From Siphlonurus alternatus (lineage: Eukaryota > Arthropoda > Insecta > Ephemeroptera > Siphlonuridae): a stretch of DNA of 64,000 bases. The notes beneath the pieces were generated by a model. It saw nothing but the letters and a program-made list of their open reading frames with translations. It had not been told where the DNA came from and did not search any database. The position numbers were made by a program, and so were the translations under genes. Numbering within the stretch: position 1 is the stretch's first letter; every line of letters starts with the position of its first letter. Positions 25,503 through 36,409 of the stretch are shown here, piece after piece. The stretch lies in contig OX463778.1 of the NCBI GenBank assembly GCA_949825025.1, positions 54,810,364-54,874,363 of the forward strand, written 5' to 3'.

Positions 25503-25775
25503 TAGCCCTTGAATATCATAGAACGTCTGCTTACGAAAAAAGGTCTCATGTACTCAGCCCAATTGTTTTATAATGGTTTACCTGAAGATATTAAAAGTGA
25601 AGAAAACATTTATATTTACAAGAAGAAAGTGAAGTGTTATTTGTTTTTAAGGAATGTGTATAAGATTGACGATTTTTTCAAGAAAGACTGAATATTTATT
25701 AAAATTGTAAAGTGCTTTGTAATTAATGATGTATTGTTGACTTGTCTTTAAAAAGATTAAAAAATTTGAATTATT
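25503..25775 (+). pseudogene. 3' end of a non-LTR retrotransposon (reverse transcriptase C-terminus)
   Basis: The frame 25509-25691 reads GLMYSAQLFYNGLPEDIKS, then IYIYKKKVKCYL, and stops. The pattern 'x-LFYNGLPEDIK-(x)n-FKKKLKxYL' followed by a stop is typical of the extreme C-terminus of LINE reverse transcriptases in insects. After the stop comes AT-rich 3'UTR with a GAATTATTGAATTGAATT-type tail, as LINEs often end in short tandem words. Everything 5' of this is missing, consistent with 5' truncation. Plus strand, so antisense to the host gene. The clade cannot be told from so little. Confidence 0.6.
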
Positions 25776-26119
25776 GAATTGAATTATAATATTGTTTGTT
25801 TTTTATCACTGATTTTTGTATTGCAGTTGGGGAAATGTATCAAAAACTGCATCAAATTACGCCTTAATTTTAAATTATTCAACAACATTATAGTTTTGCT
25901 ATATCTTTCAGGGCAATACAATCATATAATAATAATTAGAAGAATTATAATATTACATATGGGTCAAAGTAAGCTCACTTCTATTTAATATATCTTTTAA
26001 TTCAGCAGGTCTCTATACGATTATTCTACCGAAGGTTTTTTCCCCACAATTAAATAAAAATTAAAGATATTAATTAATTAAAAAGTCGATTATATTTCTT
26101 TGATGTGGCCACGTACAAA

Positions 26120-26244
26120 GTACACTCGTCGCCTCTGAAAATTTCCCACTTTTGCAGCCTTATTAATCACCATTGTCTTATTATTACGAGGCATTTTGAT
26201 TAACAAGGCAGCAAAGGGAAAATTTCCAAGGCAAGGAGTGTACA
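26120..26244. mobile_element. GTACAYTCGTCGCCT MITE, copy 1
   Basis: GTACACTCGTCGCCTCTGAA and AATTTCCAAGGCAAGGAGTG are inverted ends. Inner GCAGCCTTATTAATCA and TGATTAACAAGGCAGC are also inverted. Other copies at 31741-31873 and 52051-52155. Confidence 0.75.
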
Positions 26245-26619
26245 ATCAGACGGGGAATTCCAACATACAGAAGTATTGATTGTTGAGCTCTCTTTATTTC
26301 GCATCGTAAATTTCAATTGAAAGTATCGGACAAGCCGTACACAGTCAAATATATTACTGTACTTCGACCAGAGAAATACAAGACTTGGCATATTATAGAA
26401 ATAAATAAGACTAATCGCTGTTCACAAATTTAATTTTAATAGCAGTGTTTTGACATTATAGACTGTATGAATTGAGTGATTCAAAGATCATGCAGTATAC
26501 TGCATGAATATAGAATAGGTTTCAGAATGAAAATAACTTTAAAAAACAACATTTCTTGGCGTTAATATAGAGAAATATAATATTATAGATTTGCATGTTT
26601 AATTGGTCCCTAAAAAACG
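26245..26619. other. AT-rich spacer
   Basis: A small palindrome, CATGCAGTATACTGCATG, lies at 26490-26507. Nothing else seen. Confidence 0.4.
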
Positions 26620-26830
26620 TTGCGCTTTTCCACTATGTGGTTCCCCTGGCTTTGGACCATTGCACTTCCGGTTCATTGACAAAAGCTGTAGCGTCCATCC
26701 TGGCTGAGGTTTCCACGTTTCCCTCAGCCGCAGGCAAATGCCGGGATGGATTTGTAAGGCCGTAGCCGCCCCCGTTCCAGAAGAGCCCGCGAAACGCTCA
26801 AGTTAGGGTTTCGGAAGGTTCGGGGTTTCA
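26620..26830 (+). repeat. GC-rich interspersed repeat with GGCAAATGCCGGGATGG motif
   Basis: CCATCCTGGCTGAGG, TTTCCACGTTTCC and CTCAGCCGCAGGCAAATGCC, then GGGATGG, form a hairpin (8-bp GGCTGAGG/CCTCAGCC stem plus outer CCATCC/GGATGG). The order 'CATCCTG, AGG-TTTCC, CCT, GGCAAATGCCGGGATGG' resembles a repeat I remember as abundant in insect genomes. The preceding 26625-26735 (GTTGCGCTTTTCCACTATG; GGTTCATTGACAAAAGC) is homologous to the centre of the element at 4149-4889. Confidence 0.55.
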
Positions 26831-27499
26831 AAGTAGTATGTAATTAGAAAATAAAAGTACCCAATAGGGTTTAATTAAAAATAAAAAAAAATAAAAATAA
26901 AGAAAAAACTGTAATCTATCTTTCAAGTTATCTCTTTTTATACAGTAAGTTTTTATATACATCTTCATACGGACAATAAATTAAATTATTCCTGAAACTA
27001 ATGGTGTCTTCAAATTCAACTCGGTATACAAAAATTAAAGCGAAATGCAAAACATTTTCTTCCAAAAATCATCATAGCCCGAACAATATTTATTTTGATG
27101 TTACAGTAAAAAACGTTCATCGTGTATTTACTTGGCGGTTGTGACAGCGCACTCTCCGATATTGAGGCAACAATATTATCATTTTTACAAATAGTAAAAA
27201 TATCGTAGCAAACAGATGATATACATTTAAAAGCATTAAAGAAATAGGACATGAAGTCGAAGTGCATAGCATTAAATAATACAGCACCTGTATATACAGT
27301 ATTTTGCTCCAATGTAATGTATAAATTCGTAACGAATATTATTGAAATAATGCCTGTTTATTATGCGATAAGATCATAAACTGATGATCAAGCCTCGATA
27401 GATCTTTTAGCTTTCGCTAAAGAGGGCCGAGGAAACAAATATTTAAAAAGATAAGTGAGAGAGCGGGTGGATTGCTGAAAAACTAAATAGCTATAAATC
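26831..27499. other. Spacer
   Basis: A 98-codon minus frame (27016-27312) is cysteine- and phenylalanine-rich but not recognised. No repeat structure seen. Confidence 0.35.
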
Positions 27500-27504
27500 C
27501 AGTA

Positions 27505-27820
27505 CCAGAGAGCTTACATTAAGAGATCGAACGCTTATGGGGAAGTTTTGCCTTCAATGTTCAAGAGTGCGAGGTAGAAAATATACACCACAAAAGAGCA
27601 TTTTATTATAGATATAGGGTCTGCTTCTACTGATGATGGTGGCGCTGATCATCCCTTAGTTGACAGATTAGACGAGATGCAGACAGGACCCTCGCATTGT
27701 CATCAAAGGCCAGTGGCAGAATTTTTAAAATTTTCTGAGTATTCCAACATTTAAACCTCAAATTTTGGGGGAATACGGTAAGCACGGCCGTTCAATCTCT
27801 CTTTAATGTAAGCTCTCTGG
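27505..27820. mobile_element. MITE with CCAGAGAGCTTACATTAA ends and 5-bp duplication
   Basis: CCAGAGAGCTTACATTAAG is mirrored by CTTTAATGTAAGCTCTCTGG. CAGTA flanks both sides (27500-27504, 27821-27825). The interior is nonrepetitive and partly open on plus (STDDGGADHPLVDRLDEMQ) without a recognised family. It lies about 100 bp from exon 2. Confidence 0.7.
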
Positions 27821-27915
27821 CAGTACCTCGTGGTAGGCGACATAATAACACGTCGTCAAAGCTGCGAGCAATGTGAGAGGTTGGTCAGGGTACACAGGGT
27901 CACTCAGGTACTCAC

Positions 27916-28007
27916 CCTGCAGGGTAGGCGACAAGCTCGGCGGAGGGACTGCAGGCGAGCGCGGCATTTCCACTGACCGTGAGACCGAGCACGCGTTCTA
28001 GCTGAAC
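27916..28007 (-). CDS. Wdr62: WDR62/MAPKBP1-like gene, second coding exon
   Basis: Minus-strand exon of 92 nt: acceptor TGTGTTTCAG (AG at 28009-28008), 30 codons plus two bases, then donor GG|GTGAGTACC (GT at 27915-27914). It encodes VQLERVLGLTVSGNAALAC and continues to ELVAYPA plus a split Gly codon. This matches the start of the WD40 region in WDR62/MAPKBP1, whose hallmark is LEKVLGIT, then a short loop, then VAYPAG followed by CVVVL. Incoming phase is 0, as the start exon requires, and outgoing phase is 2. The next expected block (CVVVLFNP, then FSPDGK) was searched for by eye on the minus strand down to position 1 and not seen, so the gene continues beyond the window. Family assignment rests on remembered homologs. 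Confidence 0.9.
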
Positions 28008-28128
28008 CTGAAACACAATCAGTTGTTAGGTCCTGGTTATGATTACAACAGAGCAGTGATGATATACGTGACATTAGATGTATAACGGCAGTCATGCTGG
28101 AGGAACAACCATGGGATAAACATTGAAA

Positions 28129-28452
28129 TAATGGACAATTTGCATGACATTTTTTTATTGTAGAAATGGATAGAGGGTGCAAAGTTATGCTACTCTGGAT
28201 TTTTTCAGATTTTTTAGAGACCGGGAACTATTTTTAAAAAAATATTGAAAGTCGATTTTATGACGTCACGAGAAGTCTGTCCTTAAGAAAAGGATAGGCG
28301 CTAAACGCCCGTGACGTCATAAAACTGACTTTCAATAATTTTTTAAAAATAGTTCCCGCTCTCAAAAAAATCTGAAAAAATTCAGAGTAGCATAATTTGG
28401 TACCCTCTATCCATTTCTGCAATAAAAAAATGTCATGCAAATTGTCCATTGT
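28129..28452. mobile_element. Foldback MITE of the GAAATGGATAGAGGG family, ATGGACAATTTGCATGAC ends
   Basis: AATGGACAATTTGCATGACA is mirrored by TGTCATGCAAATTGTCCATT. The arms have GAAATGGATAGAGGGTGC, GCAAAGTTATGCTACTC and TTTTTAAAAAAATATTGAAAG. Two TGACGTCA octamers bracket the centre (28260 and 28311). It lies 120 bp on the acceptor side of exon 2. Confidence 0.88.
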
Positions 28453-28714
28453 AATTGCTTGCTAGATTATGAACTACTAGATGCAGCAGAAAAGACTTTA
28501 TTTCAAATTCACAAAAAACAAATACAACAATGTTGGGAATCAAAGCAATTATAAGCTTATTCTACCTGCGAGGTTCTACAATTTTTAGCCTGCTTGCACT
28601 TATCTAGTGTACATAGAGAAGCCTTCAAGCGTTGTTTTGTGGAATTTTCTGTATTGTAACCAATAAAAAAAATCAATCAGATGGTTAGGTAAAATTGACC
28701 ATTATTACAATTAT

Positions 28715-30742
28715 CAGGGTGTATACCAATATTCTCAAATGAAATTCCTTGAGTTTTCCAGGTTTTTCCAGGGAATTTTAAAAAATTCCAGGTAATTTTT
28801 TAGCGTTCAGGAGGGGGTGGGGGAGGTTTACTATATAAAAATTAACTTGAACTATGTAATTTTTTAAGGTATCGTTTAAGGATTAAATTCCTTAAATCTA
28901 ATCTAATCTAAAAAAGGAACAAAAAATCTTGACATTTTATATTTTGTTTTTCTTAACACCTATATATCCATAATTTATCAATTGAAAGATACAAATAATG
29001 AGAAAAAAAAATGCTACCCAGTACATACAAGAAAATATAACCAACACAGTACACGCGCGTGCATAACAAAAAAATTGCGAGCGTAGCGAGCAACTTTTTT
29101 GACAGTTAGAAAATTTTAATGCTCAAATTTTTGATAAAATTATAATTATTAAAATATATATTTTTATAAATTATACTGTATATATGATTACATAATATAT
29201 AATAAACTTATACATTAATCTAATGATAATAATAATAGGGAACGTTAAAAATCGCAAAAAAAAAAATAAATAAAATAAAAAAATGAAACTGATTTGTCTG
29301 TGATGACACTATAATACAAATACATTATATTTATTATACATAGTGCAAACATGAATGTAATGCAGATCAACTCTTCATTTTTCATTTTACAAAAGAAGTA
29401 AATTTGCAAAATACTTTTTGTGGTTATACTACACAGCATTTAATTAGAATATTTAGATAGAGGGAACTAGATTGAAAATTTTCCTAAATTTTTGAAAAAT
29501 GTTTTAGTGTCCTAATTTACGGTTCCTAAATTTCTGAATTTTCAGAATTTTCTGAATTCTAGCAATATTGCATTAACTATTTTATTTTTTAACATCAATA
29601 TAATTTTATTCGGGTCTGTTTAAAAACTTTAAAAGTACTTTTTTTTAGTGCTCAGTGTCATTTTAATGAAAAAAAAAAATAATTTTAAAAGTCCCACTTA
29701 AAATTTTAGTCCGGTGTGAATTGAATGTGGTAAAAATTGCTGGAATTTTTATTTAAATTATTATTTTAAACATTTTCCTGAAAATTCAGAAATTTAGGAA
29801 CAGAACGGTCTTCTACGTTTAAGACCGTTCTGTTTAGGAACCATAAATTCGGACACAAAACATTTTTCATAAATTTAGGAAAATTTTCAATCTAGTCTCC
29901 TCTATCTAAATGTTCTAATGCTTGAAATGCTGAATATTGTGTTTACTGAATATTTAAAAAAAAAAAAAAAATAAATACAAAAATACAAAAATTGTGTAGT
30001 ATATATGATCTATTAAATAAAGTGAGCTCACGCTGCGCGTACCGCAGCAACATAGCGTTGCTTCTTAGTTTTTAACCATGACGTTTATACATTATCATAA
30101 TTTTTACTTTATTTTTTGTGCTTGAATATGATAAATTATAATAATTTATAATGACCTCTTGTATATATTTATGCTTTCTCATCAAACGATCAACTTTTTT
30201 TCGTAATATTCGTGTAAATTGCCAATCTTTTAATTACATGCATTATACGTACTGCATGCATGGTCACTTGCATCATTAAAAATAATATAATTATATTTTT
30301 CTAGTTTATAATTCAAGTTGTTTTAATTGAAGGAGTATTGTTGGTTACAAATTAATATTTGAAACATTCATATACTTTTCAGTAAATATTTAATTAACTA
30401 TTCGTCCGAAATATTGACGTCACTATAATACGCGCGCGATCTCTCGTAAATCGCGATCTTTTTACGTCACGCTTTTGCACACGAATTTTTCCCCTTTTCA
30501 TTTCCAATACTTGAAATTTTTTTAATTGATTTGAATAAATATTAGAACTTGTCAAAAACTTAAAAAAACAAAACAGTATCAAGATTTTATAATTAAGAAA
30601 AACGATTACTGAAAAATGTGATAATTCCAGTTTTTTTGACATTTTTTTCGAAATTCCATGATTTTTCCCGGTTTTTCCAGAGGGTTTGAAATTCAATGAT
30701 ATTTCCCGGTATTCCAGGTTTTTCCAGATGGTATACACCCTG
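28715..30742. mobile_element. CAGGGTGTATACC-ended DNA transposon, about 2 kb, with 6-bp duplication
   Basis: CAGGGTGTATACCAATATTC at the left is mirrored by TGGTATACACCCTG at the right. AATTAT precedes (28709-28714) and follows (30743-30748). Subterminal regions are rich in TTTTTCCAG-type words (CAGGTTTTTCCAGGG; GGTTTTTCCAGAGGG). No transposase domain recognised: a 114-codon minus frame near the right end begins in the terminus and looks spurious. A second element is nested at 29443-29937. Confidence 0.8.
29443..29937. mobile_element. Nested element with roughly 80-bp inverted repeats
   Basis: ATTAGAATATTTAGATAGAG is mirrored by CTCTATCTAAATGTTCTAAT. The arms include GATTGAAAATTTTCCTAAAT and GTTCCTAAATTTCTGAA. 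A hairpin, GACCGTTCT / AGAACGGTC, lies at 29803-29832 near the right arm. The interior is AT-rich and noncoding. Confidence 0.75.
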
Positions 30743-30748
30743 AATTAT

Positions 30749-31398
30749 GCATAGAAAATAATGGCTTATTTATTTTGCATACGCTGCTTAGTGAGAGTAG
30801 CATATTTTGAACATAATAATGTGTACACTGCATGGCCTAACAAACCCATCTGCTGTCAAGTCACAAATTCTGTATAGGAGTGAAAATTTGACTATCGCCC
30901 ATCAATGAAAGAAAAATAAAATCAAGGATTTTTAACAATACAAAATAACATGCAAACTCATAAAAATAACACCACAAAGAAGTTTCTAATTTCCCTGATA
31001 TTTAATAAACTCTGAATAACAACAACAGCACAGCTGTGGCACATTTAGCCGAGTCACGATTGACTATATCAATGGATTAATAAAGACTCGCTAATTTCAT
31101 GCAGTTTCTTTAGCCCGGGGCGCTTGGGGCTTTGCATGGGAAAACTTCTCAACATGGAATTAATCACGATTTTTGCGATGAGATGGTTGCTGTTAGTTTA
31201 GTCTGTACAACACGCCTAGCACTTTGTTTTGTTTTGACTCGAGGAACCATGGAAACTTTTGTTATATGGTCGGTACCACGAAAAGGCAAGCAAAATATAT
31301 AATATTTTATACTTTATTTATTTATTTATTTAATTTATAAATTTACAAGAAAAACGCTCCATAACTTTCAGTTTTCACACAAGCTTCTGTTAGATATA
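30749..31398. other. Spacer
   Basis: A (TTTA)n run at 31313-31335. Nothing else recognised. Confidence 0.4.
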
Positions 31399-31542
31399 GG
31401 GGGACATTCACGAAGCACTTTATCCCCACTTTAGCCTAGATTTTTAACCCTGGTGCTAAACCAGGAGCTAACCATAAGGGGTATAGGGTCAAACCAGGTT
31501 TAGCCCCTGGTTTAGCTGGTTTAGTGCTTCGAGAATGTTCCC
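31399..31542. mobile_element. ATTCACGAAG-family MITE, copy 2
   Basis: GGGGGACATTCACGAAGCAC is mirrored by GTGCTTCGAGAATGTTCCC. Inner CTAAACCAGGAGCTAACC / GGTTTAGCCCCTGGTTTAG. ATA lies on both sides (31396-31398, 31543-31545). Confidence 0.75.
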
Positions 31543-31740
31543 ATAATATATAACCAGTATATCGCCGTATACTGCTGCATGCAGTATATATTATATACTG
31601 CATGCATATATGCAGTATTATATATTATATGGTATTACATTCGGGATGCAGGGATCACATAATGAAAGTTCAAAACAGCATTTGAATGGGCAAAGAATTC
31701 AATATAGTCTGTTATAGATCTTCAGACAAAATAAGGTTCG

Positions 31741-31873
31741 ATGTACATTCGTCGCCTTGGAAAATTTCCTATATGCAGCCTTGTTAATCAACATGTTATT
31801 CTTATTTACGGAGCATAATGATAATGATCAACAAGGCCGCAAAGGTAAATTTTCCGAGGCGACGACTATACTT
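31741..31873. mobile_element. GTACAYTCGTCGCCT MITE, copy 2
   Basis: ATGTACATTCGTCGCCTTGG is inverted to TTTCCGAGGCGACGACTATA. Inner GCAGCCTTGTTAATCA / TGATCAACAAGGCCGC. Confidence 0.75.
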
Positions 31874-31933
31874 GACAAGGATCTAAAATCGCATTTTTTG
31901 TTTACAAAAAAATCCCTAGCAGACGTCTTATTT

Positions 31934-32577
31934 AAAGTAAAGTGCGCGCTAGAAAAAAAAGTTGAGTTAGCATTTTCTAAAAATAGTTCAAGTAGTCCTC
32001 CATATCTAACCAAAATTAAAAAAATTCTATCTCAAATAGGTTTGTCAGAAAAAAATTCCAAAGTCAGAGTGAACGCGTCGCTTAACATGGGGCCTTACCT
32101 GACAAAAACCCTCGAATATCTCGAAAAAATACACCGTTAGGTGGTATGAAAAAAATATAGTGATGTTCTATGACCCAAGCTTTAACCAAAAAAATTTCTC
32201 TCGAATCCATTTTTCCGTAAAAAAATAATAAAAAATCTTATGGGAATTAACATGGTAGATTTTCTTGATTTTTTTACGGAAAAATGGATTCGAGAGAATT
32301 TTTTTTAATCGGTTTTTGGTTAAAGCTTGGGTCATAGAACATCACTTTTTTTTTTTTTCATACCACCTAACGGTGTATTTTTTCGAGATATTCGAGGGTT
32401 TTTGTCAGGTAAGGCCCCATGTTAAGCGACGCGTTCACTCTGACTTTGGAATTTTTTTCTGGCAAACCTATTTGAGATAGAATTTTTTGAATTTTGGTTT
32501 GATATGGAGGACTACTTGAACTATTTTTAGAAAATACTAACTCAACTTTTTTTTCTAGCGCGCACTTTACTTTAATG
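31934..32577. mobile_element. 644-bp palindrome whose two arms encode the same 67-residue segment
   Basis: TTAAAGTAAAGTGCGCGCTA at the left is mirrored by TAGCGCGCACTTTACTTTAA at the right. Arms exceed 290 bp around a centre near 32250 (CCATTTTTCCGTAAAAAA and complement). Each arm reads outward-to-centre as VKCALEKKVEL, SKNSSSSPPY and NASLNMGPYLTKTLEYLEK, then a stop. The arms differ by four substitutions in this segment (A/V, L/Q, K/Q, S/P), all amino-acid changing. No family recognised. Confidence 0.8.
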
Positions 32578-33534
32578 CCTCGAATTACATAAGTGATGAC
32601 GTCACACTGAGTGGGCATCACTAAAAACATAAGAGAAAGCCGCGAGGAGGCGTGGTGGCAACAGCTGTTCTTATCTCCTGCCGTATTTACCAGTACAATT
32701 AACACGTGTGAACCTAGCTAGAGATGCACCAGCAGCCAGACTAGCCCGATATTTGGGGTCCTCTTCAGAGTATGTTACAATTCTGGGACGATATTTGAGC
32801 GACATGTGTGCAGATTTAGCAATCTAAGTCAGACACGATCTGTAGCTTTCTCTTAAAAAAGACTAGACCTTGAACAGATTGGGTTAATTAATTTGTAGGT
32901 AATCTTTTGAAAGAAAGCCTGGCGATACTTTAAGATGCTTTACAACAAAGTGCATGATAACAATGCGAGAATTAATTGTAGAATATCCTTCGTCAAGTTT
33001 TCAGAAAATTTAATAATTATTTTTTTATAATAAATAATTGATTTCATTACACACAAATATATATATAGTAAATTAATAAAATAGATTATTTTAAGTTAAA
33101 TAATATAATGTTAAATGTGATTTTGTTACTGTAATATTTTCTACATTGGTTTACCAAAATGTATGATCAATAAAATATTTAAAAAATTAATGTATGTACT
33201 GTATTTACGGAGTAAGCACTTGTATCAAAGGCGTAAAAAATAGGACGATTTAATAATATTAAAATAATTGATACTGCGAAAAATAAAATCACCCACTTTT
33301 TACACGAAAAGGGCAGGAAAAAGTATTATAATTCAAATTGCCCCTCCCCACTTGGGGGGCGTGGCTCTTGTCATTTTTTTTTGATCAGCTGATCGTCACG
33401 TGACACACCCACGTGTGCAATATTTACATACGAGTACTACGACAATTGCAAATATCAGCAAGCGAGTACTACGATAATTGCAATAAGTGACTTGCAAATC
33501 TGCACAACGTGGCGTACTATATATACAGTACTAC
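32578..33534. other. Spacer
   Basis: Contains TGATGACGTCACACTGAG at 32595-32613 and a GATCAGCTGATCGTCACGTG palindrome-rich patch at 33383-33402. No gene recognised. Confidence 0.4.
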
Positions 33535-33689
33535 GATAATGGACAACCTTCACGACTTTAATTATGTAATGTAAATTCTCCCCAGAGGGCGGGGGAGGTG
33601 TCCCAAGCCTAGCTGATTCGCTGGGGTGGCAACGTTGAGAAGCAGGTAACTACCATGAAAGTACAATATATTATATGAATACTTTGTGG

Positions 33690-33836
33690 TTATACATCCT
33701 CAAAATGCAAATCACTTAACTACAAAAAAAAAATGCAGTTCTAAATCTATATCTCACTAGAACATTAGGGTCAAAGTTCCAGCATTATTTTTTGTAGTTA
33801 CGTGATTTGCATTCTGAGGATAGCATTTTTATATGA
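33690..33836. mobile_element. Imperfect palindrome, possible MITE
   Basis: TACATCCTCAAAATGCAAAT is mirrored by ATTTGCATTCTGAGGATA, with outer ATATGAATACT / ATATGAATATT direct rather than inverted. Boundaries uncertain. Confidence 0.45.
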
Positions 33837-33971
33837 ATATTAGTACGAGAGAACCGGGGTTCGAAGCCCGGTGGCGACTTCTTTCAAATTTAATATTGGT
33901 ATTCATGTGAAATAAAGGTGACGAAAAAACGCGCACTATTAATAACGTTTCCAAGCTTCATGATTTTTTAT

Positions 33972-34172
33972 TATATATTTGGATAGAGGACCTCGAGTAT
34001 TATCAAATTTTTTTCATTTTTATTTTTTCTTAAACTCTGTAACACACTTGCATGACTATAATATGACGTCACAGCTCTTTCCCTTCGATTTTGAGGGTGT
34101 TTAAGGGTTTAAAAAAAATCTGAAAGAAATTGACAATGCATAACTCGGAAGTCCTCCAAATATGCAATAAAT
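33972..34172. mobile_element. ATTTGGATAGAGGACC foldback element
   Basis: ATATTTGGATAGAGGACCTC is mirrored by AAGTCCTCCAAATAT. TATGACGTCACAGC is near the centre. A solo right end of the same type (CGAGGTCCTCTATCCAAATA) is at 43548-43570. Confidence 0.6.
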
Positions 34173-35559
34173 AAATTTCTTGAAGGTTGTCAGTGACTTG
34201 CAAATCTGCAGGACGTGCCAAATACGGCTGCAGTCAAATTCGTGCCATCTCACTTGGCAATTTGTAAAGCGACAGAAAATTTGGTCAATTGAGATGACGT
34301 AATTTCAAAACATCGCGAGCTTTATTATTTTTGCTGCATAACAAAAGGATGCTCTGTGTATATCTATAATATATTATTTTTATGGTTGCATGGTTAGCTA
34401 TAATGCAAAAAATTATTATTTTTTTCTAAATATAATAAATATTAGTTGTCACTGAAAAACAATCAGTTATGCAACATAATTTAATGCATACAGTTTTATT
34501 TTAGTTTTTTTAATTGCTTCAACTCATGAAAAAATATTAAAGCGTTTCTTAATTTAATATATTTTTATACTCTGTATTGCAGCTATGTTGTATTTTAATG
34601 TGGTGATTAGGAGCTGCGCTGCATTATAATATACTTTTTAAATGTATGGGCTCCAATACAAAACTCTTTTACCCTAAAATCAATAGCTCTAATTATATTG
34701 TAGACCGCATTTTTTTATAACTTTTTTTGACAATGTATAAATTAACAACAAAAAACACGCGCATTGTAAATGTATAGGCCAGTCAAAACAATAAGTAATT
34801 TTATTCACTTCTTCGGCATTCGATAAAATTTTATACATTTCATAAGAAAATTAAAATTATTTTCTTTGAGGGACTGTAACTCCGCAGCTTGTGTGGCTAT
34901 TGACTTAGTGGCCTGAGGGAACCATGGAAACTTCATATAGGAAGGTCAGTACAATTAAGAATTGCATGCCAGCTCCGTATAGCAATTAAGTTACGATACT
35001 AGATAGAACGCACACAGCGGATAAAAATAAAATTGTTCTATACAAATTGATTAATTTCTATATTGAGAAAACTTGCGACGTCACGGCGTGAATCAGCGAA
35101 ATTTATCATACGGACCACGCCCCTCAAAAAGTCTATAATAAATTGGTGAGGAAACGCCGCAAAAACGATTTATTGTTACTGCCAACTCCATAACAATCTT
35201 ACCTACGTGGGATATAATGAACACGGTGAACAATAAATCATATGACAACACGAATGACGATTTTTATCTCCAGGCGTCGGAACATTAGTCTGTCTGGCGA
35301 ATATTGGCATTGTGCGTCGTAACTTTAGTCTGGCGAATATTTTGGCATTGTTTGAATCCCTCGCTAATGTATTTTATTTGGAGAGTTTTGAGGAACTTAT
35401 TAGTATTTCTATAATAATAGTGTTAAGAAATCAACAGGAGCTGCATATTTCAGTGTTTTGTTTATTTCACCCATCCACAACCTGCATTAAACTTTTATAT
35501 TGCAAATGTAAATATATCAAATAAATACATGGTACCAAATTTTGTAACTATGAATTTTT
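34173..35559. other. AT-rich spacer
   Basis: No gene recognised. GTGACTTGCAAATCTGCA at about 34192 repeats 33486. Confidence 0.4.
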
Positions 35560-35968
35560 TCCCATTTTTTTTTTTTTTTTTTTAGTCCCGGAACTATTTT
35601 TAAAATTACTGAAACTTCTGCAACTTTTATTGGCCCCCCTAGATCCTTAATAAAGAGGATAGGGTCTAAACGCCAATTGACGCCTCCAGGGGGCGTGGCC
35701 GCACTTTTAACAATTTTAAAATTATATAAATTAAAATTTTAAGTTATTTATTTATTTCTCTTGTGGCTGTACATAATACAACATATAGAGACAAAAAGCT
35801 TATATATTTATAAGTTATTTATACATTTATTTATAGTTATAATATTTGTTTAAACTTATTTATAATATTTTTTAAAAATATTTTTTGGACAGTATCTGGA
35901 AAAGAAATCAGAGTATCATAATTTGGCACCATTTCTGCAATAAAAAAAATACAAATGTCCATTAGGGA
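35560..35968. mobile_element. Foldback family copy interrupted by AT-rich insert
   Basis: GTCCCGGAACTATTTTTAAA, a GGGGGCGTGGCCGCAC core and, after about 180 bp of (TTTA)-rich sequence, GAAATCAGAGTATCATAATT and CATTTCTGCAATAAAAAAAA then AATGTCCATTA. Confidence 0.55.
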
Positions 35969-36384
35969 GGCAAAAAGCAAGAGACTAAAATCATACTATA
36001 TTTTCTTGCTGTGCGTATGATATTTTTGTTGTATAATTTATAAATAACTTTATATCAAATTTACAAAAATTGTTCTCCAAGCTATCAAATAAAAACACAA
36101 ACGCGGCGATGTAATTGAATAAAAAAATATATCTGTCAAATAAATTATGCAAAATATTGACCAGCGAAATAGACACGTATAACATGACACTGGACGAAGA
36201 AAATTTTATTATAAAGGTACCGCAGACCATCATTTATATCGGAGGCTAACTTTATTGGAATCTTTATTAATTCAACAAAAACTCCACCCATTTCTCAGAA
36301 TTTTCACAACATTTATCGCAAATTCAATTTTAGACATTTTACTATTTAATGAACAGTTTATATGATGGAGAAGCACTGAAAACT

Positions 36385-36409
36385 GAAAAAAAAAAAAAAA
36401 AAAAAAAAA
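36385..36409. repeat. Poly(A) tract, about 25 bp
   Basis: Uninterrupted A run; no retroelement body recognised beside it. Confidence 0.9.

Noticed and set aside
30394..30738. 114-codon minus-strand frame
   Set aside because: Begins inside the inverted terminus of the 28715-30742 transposon and is lysine/phenylalanine-rich without a domain pattern.
33852..33875. T-arm-like CCGGGGTTCGAAGCCCGG, candidate tRNA
   Set aside because: Perfect T-arm geometry, but no matching acceptor strand (GTCGCCA) or anticodon arm upstream at tRNA distance.
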